A stretch of DNA of 64,000 bases from Cryptomeria japonica (lineage: Eukaryota; Streptophyta; Pinopsida; Cupressales; Cupressaceae). Within the stretch, counting starts at the first letter, position 1; the number at the start of each line of letters is the position of its first letter. The translations under genes and the position numbers were made by a program. Below the pieces are notes generated by a model, which worked only from the letters and a program-made list of their open reading frames with translations, was not told where the DNA came from and searched no databases. Positions 46,396-57,640 of this stretch are shown here, piece after piece. Location: NCBI RefSeq assembly GCF_030272615.1, contig NC_081414.1, positions 912,771,009 through 912,835,008 of the forward strand. The letters are read 5' to 3'.

Positions 46396-48383
46396 TGATG
46401 CAGAGCATATATTACAAACCATAAAATCTCCATTGAAGGGTAGACTTTAAACTTGAATCAAGACGCATATAAAAAGATCAACTGCTCTTCTCAACTCCAA
46501 ACCAATTTCAAAGGTTATATTACATCCTTATAGACCTTCATTCAAGATTTCATATCATAACATTTACCATAACATGAGAGAACAAATTCTTATTTGCCAT
46601 GGAATACCCTAGTTCAGGGTTTCATCCCTTAAAAATTATTTTCACCAAAAATATCACAAATTATTCAATTCTTAACCAAATTAAGTCAAAAAAAAAGAAC
46701 TGGAAAGATGATTCAGAGACCTTTCCAACACATATATCATTTCTTAATTATTATTCTTCATGTGACCACACAAAATGTTGCAACCGAATTGCTACTATCT
46801 TCACCAGTTTGTTTTTCACCATGAACGGTAGCAAACAGTCATAAATAAATTTTTAAATATTTATTATAAAGAACATCTCTCTAGTTAGAATTTATATTGT
46901 ATATGGTGAAAATGGATAACAATAATAACAATATTGCAAGGCTAAAATGAATTCAACCACCAAACCCTAGCCTAACAATAACAAAGATCCACCATAACAT
47001 ATGAAGATAACCTAAGACAATGCAAAGTAACTCAAAATCACAAAGATTATACCATCACATGTCCACTAGGGTTTTGATCTCCATTCTTCCTATCTCCATT
47101 GATCTTGCTTGATATATTTTCTCTCAGATTTTTGTATGCACAAGAGCTCAACAAAGAACGGAATGTGGTTGCAAGTAGGATCGTAGCGTAGCCAATTGAT
47201 CAAGTAGTTAGCATGTCTCATTAGGGTTTGACAATGAAGAAAGCATCTTCTTAAATAGAAGACACAATAGGAAATGGAGGGTTAAGATTGAGAGGTGTAA
47301 AAATAGAGGTCGGCTAGGATTAGAGGGTAGGTAAAAGAAATACCAAAATAATGAAAGAGGTAGGTAGTGTAGGAATTAAGAGATGAATGACATGTGTCAT
47401 GTGTAGAAAAAGATAATGAATTAATTAAATAAAGATTTATTTAATTAATAGAAGAAGTAGGACAATTAAATAAATAAAATATTTATTTAATTTAGGAAAG
47501 GGATAATTTAAATAAATAAATGTATTTATTTAAATGAGAAATAAGGCTAGAAGAGGATAAATGAATTAATTAAATAAATAAAAATTTATTTTATTAATAG
47601 AAGAATTAAGCTTAGATAATTAAATAAATAAAATATTTATTTAATTAGACATGACAATTTTAGGTGTCTACATATATTACTGCATTAAAAAACTTCTCTC
47701 AAATTTATGGCCACATCTAAGGGTTAAATAAAAAGTTATGAGAATTTTTTCAAAATGGGTAACCCTTGGCAGGGTTTTGACAATTATTGTAAAAACAAAC
47801 ATATCTTGCCAAATACTCCACAAAAATACGTAAGAAAGGATTCATCTGAAATAGATTTCATTACTATATCATTCAATAACATCTACATATAAAAATTACA
47901 CCAAATTTGATCCTCCATGGATCTATGACAGCCACAGATTCCTTAAAACCTCATGACAGTTTGAAGGTTTGATGGATAATATTCGTCAAATCCCCTCCAA
48001 ACTGATCTACCCTCTTGATTTCGACAAAAAATTGTTTTATAAACCATTCCAACTCCTTCCTAACTACTCTAACCACCTCATGACCAATGGATTTCATTTT
48101 TATACTTTTGTTGCACTTTTTGGCAGTGTTGCAATTTTGCATTTTTTACAATTTTTGCATTTTTGACATAAATGACTCTAACCCTTACATGGACACTTTT
48201 AACACTTCAATATGGACCAAATATTATATCTTTGGATAAAATGGCTCATTTATCCTTACATATTATGATTCAATGGACTCAAATAACCTTAATACATTAT
48301 GAATGACTCAAATACAATAAAATTGCTCATATTATGACTTTTGACCTCCTAGTATGCTTGTGTGCCTAGGTGCCTCTGCACCA
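46396..48383 (-). mobile_element. Inverted family A LTR, interrupted by a solo Tat LTR
   Basis: The minus strand starts TGGTGCAGAGGCACCT (48383) and ends TGCTCTGCATCA (46396). Without the 775-bp insertion it is about 1.21 kb, close to its partner at 44690-45917. Flanking pentamers (GAATT, CACAT) do not match and no primer site follows, so it is not a clean solo LTR. It forms a large inverted repeat with the partner. Confidence 0.88.
46898..47672 (-). mobile_element. Solo LTR of the Tat element family
   Basis: It matches the Tat LTRs at 23511 and 37319 over its full length (775 bp), with more differences than those two show between each other. It is flanked by a perfect 5-bp TSD, TATAT at 46893-46897 and 47673-47677. 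It arose by insertion into the inverted family A LTR and then LTR-LTR recombination. Confidence 0.96.
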
Positions 48384-48539
48384 CACATGTCAACAGATCA
48401 TTTACTCTCAGTAATTAGGCCTAAAAGGCCATATGCAATTCTATTACAAAAATATTCTTTATCCATGCGCTAGCACCCATGAATCAAAATTTTCAACTGA
48501 AAATTGGAAGAAGCAAAACTGCTTGAGCCCTACCATTAT

Positions 48540-48702
48540 TGTTAAATTTTGTGAGAAGCAAGAATCAAGCCAGGATCTGATGTTGGTCATAGATCACATG
48601 CAACTCCAAGCAATGGATGATCGAAGATCAAAATAGTTGAATAAAGATAAATCTGATATGAGAGAAAAATGGAGATAAAGAAGAGAATTTAGAGAAGACT
48701 CC
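48540..48702 (-). repeat. Truncated 3' LTR of the copia derivative
   Basis: It matches the first about 160 bp (plus-strand left end) of 50947-51607 with a few substitutions. It stops at GAAGACTC, where RT sequence begins. Both sides share GACTC, suggesting a microhomology-mediated deletion. Confidence 0.92.
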
Positions 48703-49905
48703 TGACAAAAATGGAGTAGGGGTAGGCTTACAATCAGCCATGTGAAATCTGGAGAGAATATCAAGTGCATACTTGGGTAGTCCAAGGAAGATTCCTGAAG
48801 ATGATTGAGTGATCTCAATTCCCAAGAAGTAATGCAGAAGACCCAAGTCTGACATCAAAAATCTATCATGTAGAGCAAATTTCACTGCTTTGATGGTGGA
48901 TGAGTGACTCCCTGTGAGTAACAAGTCATCAACATAGAGAACCAAAAATGTGAGAGTTTCATCCTGTTGCAGAATGTATACATTCGGATTAGAAGATCCT
49001 TCTGATGAACTCTGTTTGACTGAATCAAGAACCTTGATATTATTCTTTTCAAGAAGATTTGAAAGGTAATCAATTTGTTTCTTTAAACACTTATGTTCAT
49101 CATGACCAGGCCTCTTAGAATAAGAACACTTGACCTTCTCCTTCTTAGGTTGTTCACCTTTTGATGAAGAGGTCTCATTGTCTGCTTTTGAAGTAGCAGA
49201 TTTCTGATCTTTCTTCTTCTCTCCTTGGTTCTTTTGTTTCTTATCTTGCTTACTAGACCCTTTCTGTTCTTTTGTGCCTTGATTTACAACTAAGGCATGT
49301 GACTTAGAGGGCTTTATTGTACCCATTTGAACCAATTTGTCCTACTCCCTAGTGAGTTCTGCAGCAAAATCATCTAAAGAAGGCATTTTGAATGTGGTAC
49401 CTAGGGCACATTTGGTAGCATAGAATGTAGAAACAAACACTGAATGGTTAGGACCAAGCTTAGAAAGAATACTCAAGATCAGTTGCTTATCATCTTTCTT
49501 AGTTCCACACTATTCCAACTGCAATCTTATAGACTTAAGTTTAGTGAAGAAGTCTTGTATAGTATCAAAATTGGTTGGATTCAACCCTATGAGTTCATTC
49601 TCCAATTGATGACCTCTTAGTTCATCCTGCTTACCAAAGAGGTTTCCCAAAGTAGTCCATACTGCATTTGGTGTAGTAGCAGATTCAATGTGAAAAAAAA
49701 GGTCAGGAGAGACTTACATGCACAATGTACCAAAAGCTTCATCACATTTATTAAACCATTTAATCTTTTCTGCAGCATCTTGAGGTTCAGTTTCAAGTCC
49801 CATAGTAACACGATGATATCCATGTCTTTTCATATATATTATCATCTTAGATTTCCATTCAAAGTAATTATATGGTGTTAAAAGTGGAATTGTAGATGCA
49901 TCCAT
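48703..49905 (-). pseudogene. Copia Gag joined directly to an RT fragment
   Basis: The Gag begins with STIPLLTPYNYFEWKSKMII (about 49895) and shows the copia UBN2 gag fold (GLNPTNFDTIQDFFTKLKSI near 49570). It has a Lys-rich region and a zinc knuckle CSYSKRPGHDEHKC (about 49125-49085), whose second Cys of CxxC is replaced by Ser. Within about 40 residues it runs in frame into RT: NPNVYILQQDETL, FLVLYVDDLLLTG (about 48950) and LHYFLGIEITQSSSGIF, ending at CKPTPTPFLSGV (about 48720). Protease, integrase and the first half of RT are deleted. In-frame stops occur in Gag near 49714 (after FGTLCM), 49510 and 49340. Confidence 0.92.
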
Positions 49906-50933
49906 GATAGCAGAAAAGAAGATTGCAAAGAGTCAAGAAGAGTGCAAGAAAGAAGACACAAGAGACATCCCCCCTTTCCACTAGTCTTTGAAATCACCCC
50001 CCCCCCCCCCAAATATTACAAGGTTGGCACTTTATAATTAGTGCATTTACAAGGCTTTTATTAGATTACAATACTTTCTAAGGCTTTAATGGCCAAAACA
50101 GAAAGTTTAAATACATATAAATTTAACAAAAATCTAAAAAAATTAGCCTTATAGCTGTTCAATGTATCTTAATACCTTTCCAACAACTATTCGTTTTTGT
50201 AAAATAGAGTTGTGAGAAGAAAGATATGATCTATAGAAGGAAAAAAAATGCAATTGATTCAACCTGCAATATCTAACAAAGAAGGGTAGAATATTTCAAT
50301 AAGACCTACAATTATGAAGAGTGCTCATTTACAGCTTTCCATCAAGTACTCATTTGCAAAAAACTGACACCCGAGGCAAAAGTTATGCAACTTTTAAGAA
50401 AGGTTGTTGAATTTCCCTGATAGAGAAACGGCTTAATCCTTGTTCAAACTCTATTTCTGCAAAAATTATTAATTTTCTAAAAAAACTCTTCAAAACCCAA
50501 AAGTTTTTCGATGCTGGAAACAAAACCCATAAATCTTTTTTTCTGAAAATGAACGGAGGTTAGAACACTAGGGCTGAAATGAAAATAGCTCTAGTAAAAT
50601 ATTTCACTCTGATTTTTTTACTGTGTTCTCCAAGCTCTGAATTTGGTGAAATAAAAGTCACTTATGATTTTCACAAGCCTTCTGGACACTCTAGAAATGC
50701 TAAAGAAGCCTCCAATATTACCAAAAATGCTGCAATCACCCAAATCTCAAAGAACACATATATAAAACCAGATTTAACTAGAAGCTTATTATCCTTTAAA
50801 CTGTTCTGATTCTCCAGGTCACACGAAAATGTAGGAGAAGAGCATACTTGGTTTTTAAGAAAAATATTAGCTATCTAACAATCTCAAATCTCTCAAATAA
50901 ATTAGAAAAGCAATGAGCTATACCAGACAACAC
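49906..50933 (-). other. Leader of the copia derivative
   Basis: About 1 kb of AT-rich untranslated sequence lies between primer site and Gag, with a (C)n run near 50000. No gene is seen. Confidence 0.7.
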
Positions 50934-50946
50934 GGCTCTGATACCA
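50934..50946 (-). promoter_or_regulatory. Primer-binding site (initiator tRNA-Met) of the copia derivative
   Basis: The minus strand reads TGGTATCAGAGCC immediately after the LTR, a perfect copia-type primer site. Confidence 0.96.
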
Positions 50947-51607
50947 TGTTAAATTCTGTGAGAAGCAAGAATCGAGCCAGGATCTGATGTCGGTCATAGA
51001 TCACATGCAACTCCAAGCAACGGATGATCGAAGATCAAAATAACTGAATGAAGATAAATCTGATATGAGAGAAAAATAGAGATAAAGAAGAGAATTTAGA
51101 GAAGACTCTCACTGAGCTATCACTTAACTAGTGAAGGTGAGAGTATATTGCTTATTATATAGAAAAATAATAGCATATACAACCAAGAGGTGCATTAACT
51201 CCCACCTCCATAAAAAGTGGGAGGTTTTACCTACTACCCCATAAAAGGTGGGAGGTTTTTACCTACTTGGTAAATGTCAAAACATGTGGCATAACCTCCT
51301 TACATGAAAACAAAAAAGGAGTTATAAGAGGTGGCACATAAGGCCAAAAGAGGGTGAGAAACCCAACTACCCCATAACCCACTTAGGAAATGACAAAATA
51401 GTGGTTATGAGAGGTGGTACAACAAGCCAAAAGAGGGTGTGTAACTCAACTACCCATGTGAGGTGGAGAGTTACACATGTAGCTAATGTATTTCGCCACG
51501 TGTCCTCATATTAACCACACCTAATAACCTAAGCAAGCTTAATAATATATGTGTAGGAAAAATAAATACCCCCTAACATAAGGAAAATAAAAAAACCTAC
51601 ACTAACA
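50947..51607 (-). repeat. 5' LTR of the copia derivative
   Basis: It is 661 bp with inverted tips TGTTA...TAACA. The adjoining primer site and the partial 3' LTR define its limits. Confidence 0.93.
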
Positions 51608-51739
51608 ATTATCACCCTAGTGCCTTCGGATGGAGTGTGAGATGTTACGTTCTATCCAATAGAGTGTTTTTTCCCTTATCGGAATGGATAGTGGTTCCTA
51701 AAAAGAAGTAAAGTCTCCCCTAAAATAGATGAGGAGTTT

Positions 51740-52202
51740 TGTTGGTGTAAATAATTATTCATCATGGATATTATTACACTTTACTTAAGTTTACTTAGGA
51801 TAATGCATTTCATAGTAGTTTGGATATGAGACACTTGGGTGTTTGTGCCACATTGGGATAGTGTGTGTAGGAGAAATTCCACCTTTTATGGTGTTGATCT
51901 TATTGTTACACTCCACATTCAGTGGGTGATCCACCTCATGTGGACTATTATATTATTTCTCCTACTTACCCACACCTATTTCCTACCTACCCTTGTTTCT
52001 TATTGAGCCACATATCATGTTTGTGTGCTCACATATCCCTAGCCTTGCCTGTATAAGCAAGCTCATCTACACTGTATGTAACTATTGAATCCAGTTGATT
52101 ATTGATCATTTTCTATTGATGAGAATACAGTTTATTCTTGTCCTATATTGTGTCTTTATTTTGTACATTTCATTGAGCTCTTGATCTTGGCAAAATCTAA
52201 CA
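51740..52202 (+). repeat. 5' LTR of the gag-protease element
   Basis: It begins TGTTGGTGTAAATAATTATT and ends GGCAAAATCTAACA. A TATAAGC-like box (TGTATAAGCAAGC near 52050) lies in its second half, as expected for an LTR promoter. Confidence 0.96.
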
Positions 52203-52215
52203 TGGTATCAGAGCC
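52203..52215 (+). promoter_or_regulatory. Primer-binding site (initiator tRNA-Met)
   Basis: TGGTATCAGAGCC follows the LTR with no spacer. Confidence 0.97.
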
Positions 52216-53736
52216 ATTGGGGCTTCATTGATTCATCTTGAAGAGGCATTATTGTGACGACAAGAGGCAGATATGAGGAGCAGCATCTTTTGGAGGCGTC
52301 CTAGACCATATCTGACCCAGCCATTGCATCTAGAAGGTCGTTTCCATGAATTTTGGTTATAAAGTCGACCTATTTTGGTGAGAAAAAAAATTTCTCCAAT
52401 TTTGCTATATTCATACGGATTTTGAATTTTTTATATATTTTTCAAAAAAAAAAAAAATTCATTTTTCTGAAAATTGTTCGAAAAATCAAAAAAAATCAAA
52501 ATCAAAAAAAAAAAAATTGAAAAAAATCAAATAAAAAAAAAGGGTTTTTTGGGGGGTCCACAGACCCCCCCCCCCCCGTGACCCCCATACTGTAGGTCTG
52601 CGCTCGCATCCGGACCTGCTGCAGCACTGTCGGCCCGTACCCCATCCTCGACGCTCCCGCCGGCTCTGCAGGTCCCCGCCAGTCGCTCCTCCCGCGCCGT
52701 TGAAGCCACCGCCGCATCGGCTCCTCCCAACACCGACGCCCGTTCCTCCTCTCCGCCACTCTGCATCTCCGCTCGACTACCGATCGTCCTCACCGCAACC
52801 AGCAGCTTCTCCGTAAATGCTCCTCCTGGCGCCTCCCCCCGCCTCCGGCAACGCCGACCACCACCGGCCGAGACCTCCGGTCACCGCTCGCCAGACAGCC
52901 GACAGGTCAACCAAACCGGTGAACCTGCGTTCGCCACGTGGCAGTAGGCCACTGGCCCACGGGTACCTTCCGTACACAATGACACATCAGCCCGTATGCA
53001 CTGTACAGCACATAGTCAACAAATCTGTACGGTACGGACTGCGCAGTCATCCGCATAGTCACCTGCCACATCATCCGTCTGTATAGTATAGACGCCCAGT
53101 CAGCAGATAGGCAAAGCTTTTGCAATGGTCATATGGCCATCAAATTTAACCCAGTGACTTTCTGACATCAGCGCCACATCAGCAGAGTTTGAAAAATTTT
53201 GGACCCCCCTCTCATTTGTATTTTTGATTTTGCAGTTCAACTTCAAATGGCCATAACTTGCTCATTTTTGCTCCTTTTCGGGTGCAATTTTTTTTGAAAT
53301 GGGCTATAATTTCATGCTCTCCATAGTGGTGAAGAAATTTTTTCGTTTTGATGCATGGATTTTTTAGAAAATGCAGTTTTTGGTGACTATATCTGAGTAA
53401 TCCCAGTTTTTGCATGATGCTATCAAATTGATGTCATTATAAGTAGAAATTGTACTTTCAGATCTTGGTCATTTTTGTCTCTCTTGGTACTTGTATATTT
53501 GCTTGAATCTCAGTTAGATTCGTTGCACTATTGATTGAAGTCTCTTGTATCTCATTTGAGAAGTTGTAAAATTTGCATCATAAGTCCACTTTGCCTTGTT
53601 TTGCAAGTGGCTCATTGTAATCGCACTAAGTATAAAGTGCCAAAATCATCACTTTGGGGAGGGGTACTTTGATTGATTGAATTTGGGGGGTGTCTCTTGT
53701 GCTTTTGTGCTCTTGTGTTCCTTCCTTCTTGCTGCT
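52216..53736 (+). other. Long 5' leader with a GC-rich block (52560-53080)
   Basis: After AT-rich poly-A sequence, the leader switches abruptly at about 52550 to C/G-rich, CpG-rich DNA (poly-C, then CCTCCGCC-type codon-like runs). It returns to AT-rich DNA after about 53130. No frame in it matches a known protein. It may be captured host sequence or a structured RNA leader. Confidence 0.7.
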
Positions 53737-54861
53737 ATGGGTTCTTCTAAGTTTCCTCTCTTAACTCCACATAATTATGCTACTTGGAAAATTGATGCAT
53801 GGAGTAAACTTATGGAAAAAGGACTCACTCATTACATTGATGGAACTATTGTTGCTCCCGCTGATCCTAAGGTTGATCCAGTTGGTCACTTGGATTGGCT
53901 CACTAAAAATATCATGGCAATTGGTACCTTAAGAAAGTATGTATCAAAGGATCTCATTTTTCATATTGAGAAATGTACTCTAATCAAGGATGCTTGGCAA
54001 AAGTTTCAAAACTTGTATGGTCAAGTTGATGAGATTAGGGGATATCAAATTGATAGTGATCTCACCATTCTAGATCCCAAGAACTTTGATACTATACAAG
54101 ATTATATCACTAAGGCAAATGAGTTGAGGGCACAACTCAAAGATTGTGGCATTGATAAAAAGGATACTCAATTGATATTCAACTTGATAGGCAAGCTTCC
54201 ACAAGAATATGCAGCATTTGTTTCTAGTTTCCAAACCCATAGGATGACAATGGGTTCAAGCTACAAAATGCCTACATTTGATGCTTTCAATGAAATGTTG
54301 ATGATGGAACAAAGTAAGTTGATAAGCATGGGCATTCTTAAGGCTTCTAAGTCTCAAGCATTAGTGGCAAATCAAGGGAACAAAGGAAATCAAGGAAAGG
54401 ACAACTCAAACAAGAAGAAATGGCAATCAAAGCCTAAGGAAAAAGCACCATCTTCTCCAAAACAAGGAGATTCATCCTCTTCCAAGAGAGATAATTCACC
54501 AAAGAGGGAGAGACCTACTTGTGCTTATTGTAAAAAGATTGGTCATGAGGAGCATCATTGCCATTCTAAGAAGATTGATGAGCTCACACATATCATCAAA
54601 AAGCATAACATTGATTTGCCTAAAGTCTACAAGAAGGATGATTCATCAACTTCCACTTCCTCACATTCAAAAGGAAAAGGGCAAGCATTCATGGCTTCTA
54701 CAAGTGGCAAGACTCACTCTTTTGGAACAAGAAAAGGAAAAGCTCTATGTGCTACAACAAGTCATAATTCAAAGAGATGGCTTCTAGATTCAGGGGCTTC
54801 TCATCATATGGCATCTTCGCAGTCTATGTTCTCTACATTTGAGCCTTGCACCATGCCATAG
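53737..54861 (+). pseudogene. Copia Gag and protease of the non-autonomous element
   Basis: The ATG at 53737 (MGSSKFPLLTPHNYATWKID) is the natural copia Gag start; the open frame further upstream has no ATG support. Gag shows the UBN2 fold (NFDTIQDYITKANELRAQLK; LIGKLPQEYAAFVSSFQ), a Lys/Ser-rich region and a zinc knuckle CAYCKKIGHEEHHC (about 54520-54560). The protease follows with the catalytic RWLLDSGASHHMAS (about 54775-54815). A TAG at 54859-54861 breaks the frame after FEPCTMP, where CAG is the likely ancestral codon. The rest of the protease lies just beyond it. Confidence 0.95.
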
Positions 54862-56016
54862 ATTTTGATGGGCAATCATACATACATGGATGTGATTGGG
54901 AAAGGATCTATTGACATTGGGGATAACTCCTTCAATGATGTGTTGTGTGTACCCCACTTGACAAACAATCTCCTTTCTATCTATCAATTCACACATGGCG
55001 CAACTAAGAGAGTTGTGGAGTTCACACCTGACTCAATTTTCATTAGAGACTTGGAGACTAGAGCTATCATTGCAACTGGGGTGGTTGATCATGCATCTCG
55101 GTTATACTCCTTTTCAGAATTTGTTGATGATGATGATTTCACATTTGATGATTCTACACATGTTGATCACACTTATTGTGATGGTTCAGATTTTGAGGAG
55201 AACTTTGGACACTTGAACATGGGGATTCTCACATGTGACCCCATTCTTGAGCCTTGTATTTCATCTCCTCATATTGATATCACATCACCTATTGCACCTG
55301 ATGATGCAGATAGTGCGACAGTTTTGCCTTCATGTGATTCAGTGCAGCAGGATATTCATTGTCTTCCAGCTTCAAATTCATGGGATGATTACTTGACAGA
55401 TATTGCAGGTTTGTTTGTGGAATCCTACATTGCAGATTTGGGAGACATCATTGATGACATTCATCTCCTCTTTGATGAAGGTGATCCTTCTTCAATTTTT
55501 GTGAGGGCACACTCTGACCCTCTTGTTCATTCTCTACATGATCATTCTTTCGAGGTTGACATGATTGTGGATACTTATGTACAGCAGTTGGAGGAGGTCT
55601 CTTTATTTTTTGAGAAGACATGTGAGTCTTTGGGACATGTTCTACATCCATCTCCACTAGATCTTGGAATGCCTTTTTCAGCAGTGTGGCACAGTTTACC
55701 ACCTTTGGAGGGGGTATCTTTCAGCATCGACATGGGGACACTTGAACAGTTTTCAGAGATTCCTTTCATCATGAGTTTTCTTCATACATCTTCCCTTCAT
55801 GATTGGGGAGACTTCATGGATACACCTTTGGTTTTGTTTCTTCCTAAGGGGAGGAATGTTGTTCAACGTTCGTGGAGCAGTCTCTTCATACATCAAGCTT
55901 CTTCCATTGGTGTAGATTCTCCATTGAGGGGGGGTCACAGTTTGACTTCTCTTCTTCTCTCATATGGGGGGGACTTTTTCCTCACATGGGGTTTTGTTCC
56001 TCACATTCTTCTATGA
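54862..56016 (+). pseudogene. Protease end plus novel C-terminal region of the non-autonomous element
   Basis: In the same frame as Gag, the first part completes the copia protease (GNHTYMDVIGKGSIDIGDNS, DVLCVPHLTNNLLSI). It continues to LYSFSEF and a trace of the gag-pre-integrase motif (FGHLNMGIL, about 55205). From there to the stop at 56014-56016 are about 270 residues I do not recognise: acidic (DDDDFTFDDS, DDIIDDIHLLFDEGD) with hydrophobic stretches, and no integrase or RT residues. The frame is open for 383 codons, which argues that it was maintained until recently. It may be a new domain or the coding-like 3' region of a larger relative. Confidence 0.75.
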
Positions 56017-56238
56017 GAGTTCTCTTGTATAGCTTTCATCTCTCTTTTGGGGGAGGGTTTTTTCCCATTGGGTTTTTCTCTCTTTCCCCACTTTGTGAGA
56101 GGTTTCATTGCATTGGTTTGCATGCATTTGCATTTGTTCATGGGTACCTAACATGGCCTCGTAGCCGGGACCCATCCTGCATTGCTTAGTTGCATTGTAG
56201 ACTTAAGTGCATTCCCCTAAATTGCACGTAAGGGGGGG
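56017..56238 (+). other. 3' untranslated region and polypurine tract
   Basis: GTAAGGGGGGG (about 56228-56238) directly precedes the 3' LTR and is the polypurine tract. The rest is non-coding. Confidence 0.85.
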
Positions 56239-56720
56239 TGTTGGTGTAAATAATTATTCATCATGGATATTATTACACTTTACTTAAGTTTACTTAGGAT
56301 AATGCATTTCATAGTAGTTTGTATATGAGACACTTGGGTGTTTGTGCCACATTGGGATAGTGTGTGTAGGAGAAATTCCACCTTTTATGGTGTTGATCTT
56401 ATTGTTACACTCCACTCTTGTTGTTACACTCCACATTCAGTGGGTGATCCACCTCATGTGGACTATTATATTATTTCTCCTACCTACCCACACCTATTTC
56501 CTACCTGCCCTTGTTTCTTATTGAGCCACATGTCATGTTTGTGTGCTCACATATCCCTAGCCTTGCCTATATAAGCAAGCTCATCTACATTATATGTAAC
56601 TATTGAATCCAGTTGATTATTGATCATTTTCTATTGATGAGAATACAGTTTATTCTTGTCCTATATTGTGTCTCTATTTTGTACATTTCATTGAGCTCTT
56701 GATCTTGGCAAAATCTAACA
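56239..56720 (+). repeat. 3' LTR of the gag-protease element
   Basis: It matches the 5' LTR except for a 19-bp tandem duplication (TGTTACACTCCAC region, about 56402-56440) and a handful of mostly transition substitutions. Confidence 0.96.
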
Positions 56721-57640
56721 AGCTTCAATCTTCATGCCCAAGATCGAAGAAAGTGGAAAGAGGAGCTCGAGCTTTCATGCCCAAGATCAGAGAAATTGGA
56801 AAGAGGAGCTTTAGGGTAAACATAATATGTTGGGGAGGGGTCACATCTTCCATGTCATCATAAAGATGATTGACTACCACTCCCCACCCAAATAAATCCT
56901 TGTTTCATTCCTTTGCGGGCTCCTTCTTCAAACCCCCTGTCATCCAGTGGCAGAGTAGAAGTAGAGGATGTGCCATGTGTGGCCTTTCTTGATAAGAAAA
57001 GGCTTTCATGCCCCCTCTGGAAATCCTTCTCACTTTCAAAACCCCTCTGACAATAAACAAACTCACACAGGAGAGAAAAAAATACCCATCTGGTATACAG
57101 AGCACATAGCAACTCTACGCATGATCCTGCTCAAACATCATCTTCCTTTCTGAGGAAAAAACCACTCTTAGAAAATGAAAAAGGTTTATTTTCTCTTCTA
57201 CCAATTAAGTCACCACCCCATTGTATTTATAAATTTTTAACACTTCATCTAGTGATGCTCATTCATGTGAAAAATCATCATTTTGGTGCTTTTCAGCTCA
57301 CCCTACCATCTATGGACTCTATAATTCATGCCTATCAAATCCATTGCATCCTACTAAAGCTCATCTTATGTGAATGATTTTGTTCTGATTTTATTCCTCC
57401 TTGATTGTACAAATTCTGCTTCAAAATCTCTGACAACAAGCAACCTTTTATTTCTCAGAGAAATTTGTGATCTCCCATCTCTAATTTAGAAGTTATCCAA
57501 TCCTTTTATGCCTCTGAAACCATCATCCTTGCTTGTTTAATCAACCTCAACTCGGGAGAAACCTTCAAACTAGTCCCTCAAGAATGATTCGGCATCCAAG
57601 CCTTAAACATTCCTCATACATTTTAACTTGCCACCAATGT
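56721..57640. other. Flanking DNA with a short direct repeat
   Basis: Two copies of CATGCCCAAGATC...GAAAGAGGAGCT (about 56730 and 56778) stand next to the TSD. Nothing else is recognised; frames are short and lack motifs. Confidence 0.5.

Larger units (their letters stand above)
48540..51607 (-). mobile_element. Copia deletion derivative with intact TSD
   Basis: The 5' LTR is at 50947-51607 (661 bp, TGTTAGTGTAGG...ATTTAACA on the minus strand). A tRNA-Met primer site follows at 50946-50934. Gag follows, then an abrupt join to RT, and an RT join to the last about 160 bp of the 3' LTR (48540-48702). A perfect TSD ATTAT (48535-48539, 51608-51612) bounds it, so both deletions are internal to one insertion. 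Protease, integrase, most of RT and RNase H are gone. Confidence 0.93.
51740..56720 (+). mobile_element. Non-autonomous copia-type element (gag-protease only, TR-GAG-like)
   Basis: LTRs at 51740-52202 (463 bp) and 56239-56720 (482 bp) bound a 4.98-kb element with a tRNA-Met primer site, a polypurine tract and a near-perfect TSD (AGTTT at 51735-51739, AGCTT at 56721-56725). Coding content is Gag and protease followed by an unfamiliar C-terminal region; integrase, RT and RNase H are absent although both ends are intact. The LTRs differ by a 19-bp duplication in the 3' copy and about eight or nine substitutions. The layout resembles plant TR-GAG elements, which depend on autonomous relatives. 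Confidence 0.93.

Noticed and set aside
52203-52215. tRNA-Met-like sequence as a possible tRNA gene
   Set aside because: Only the 3' end complement is present, next to an LTR; it is a primer-binding site. The same holds at 45921 and 50934.
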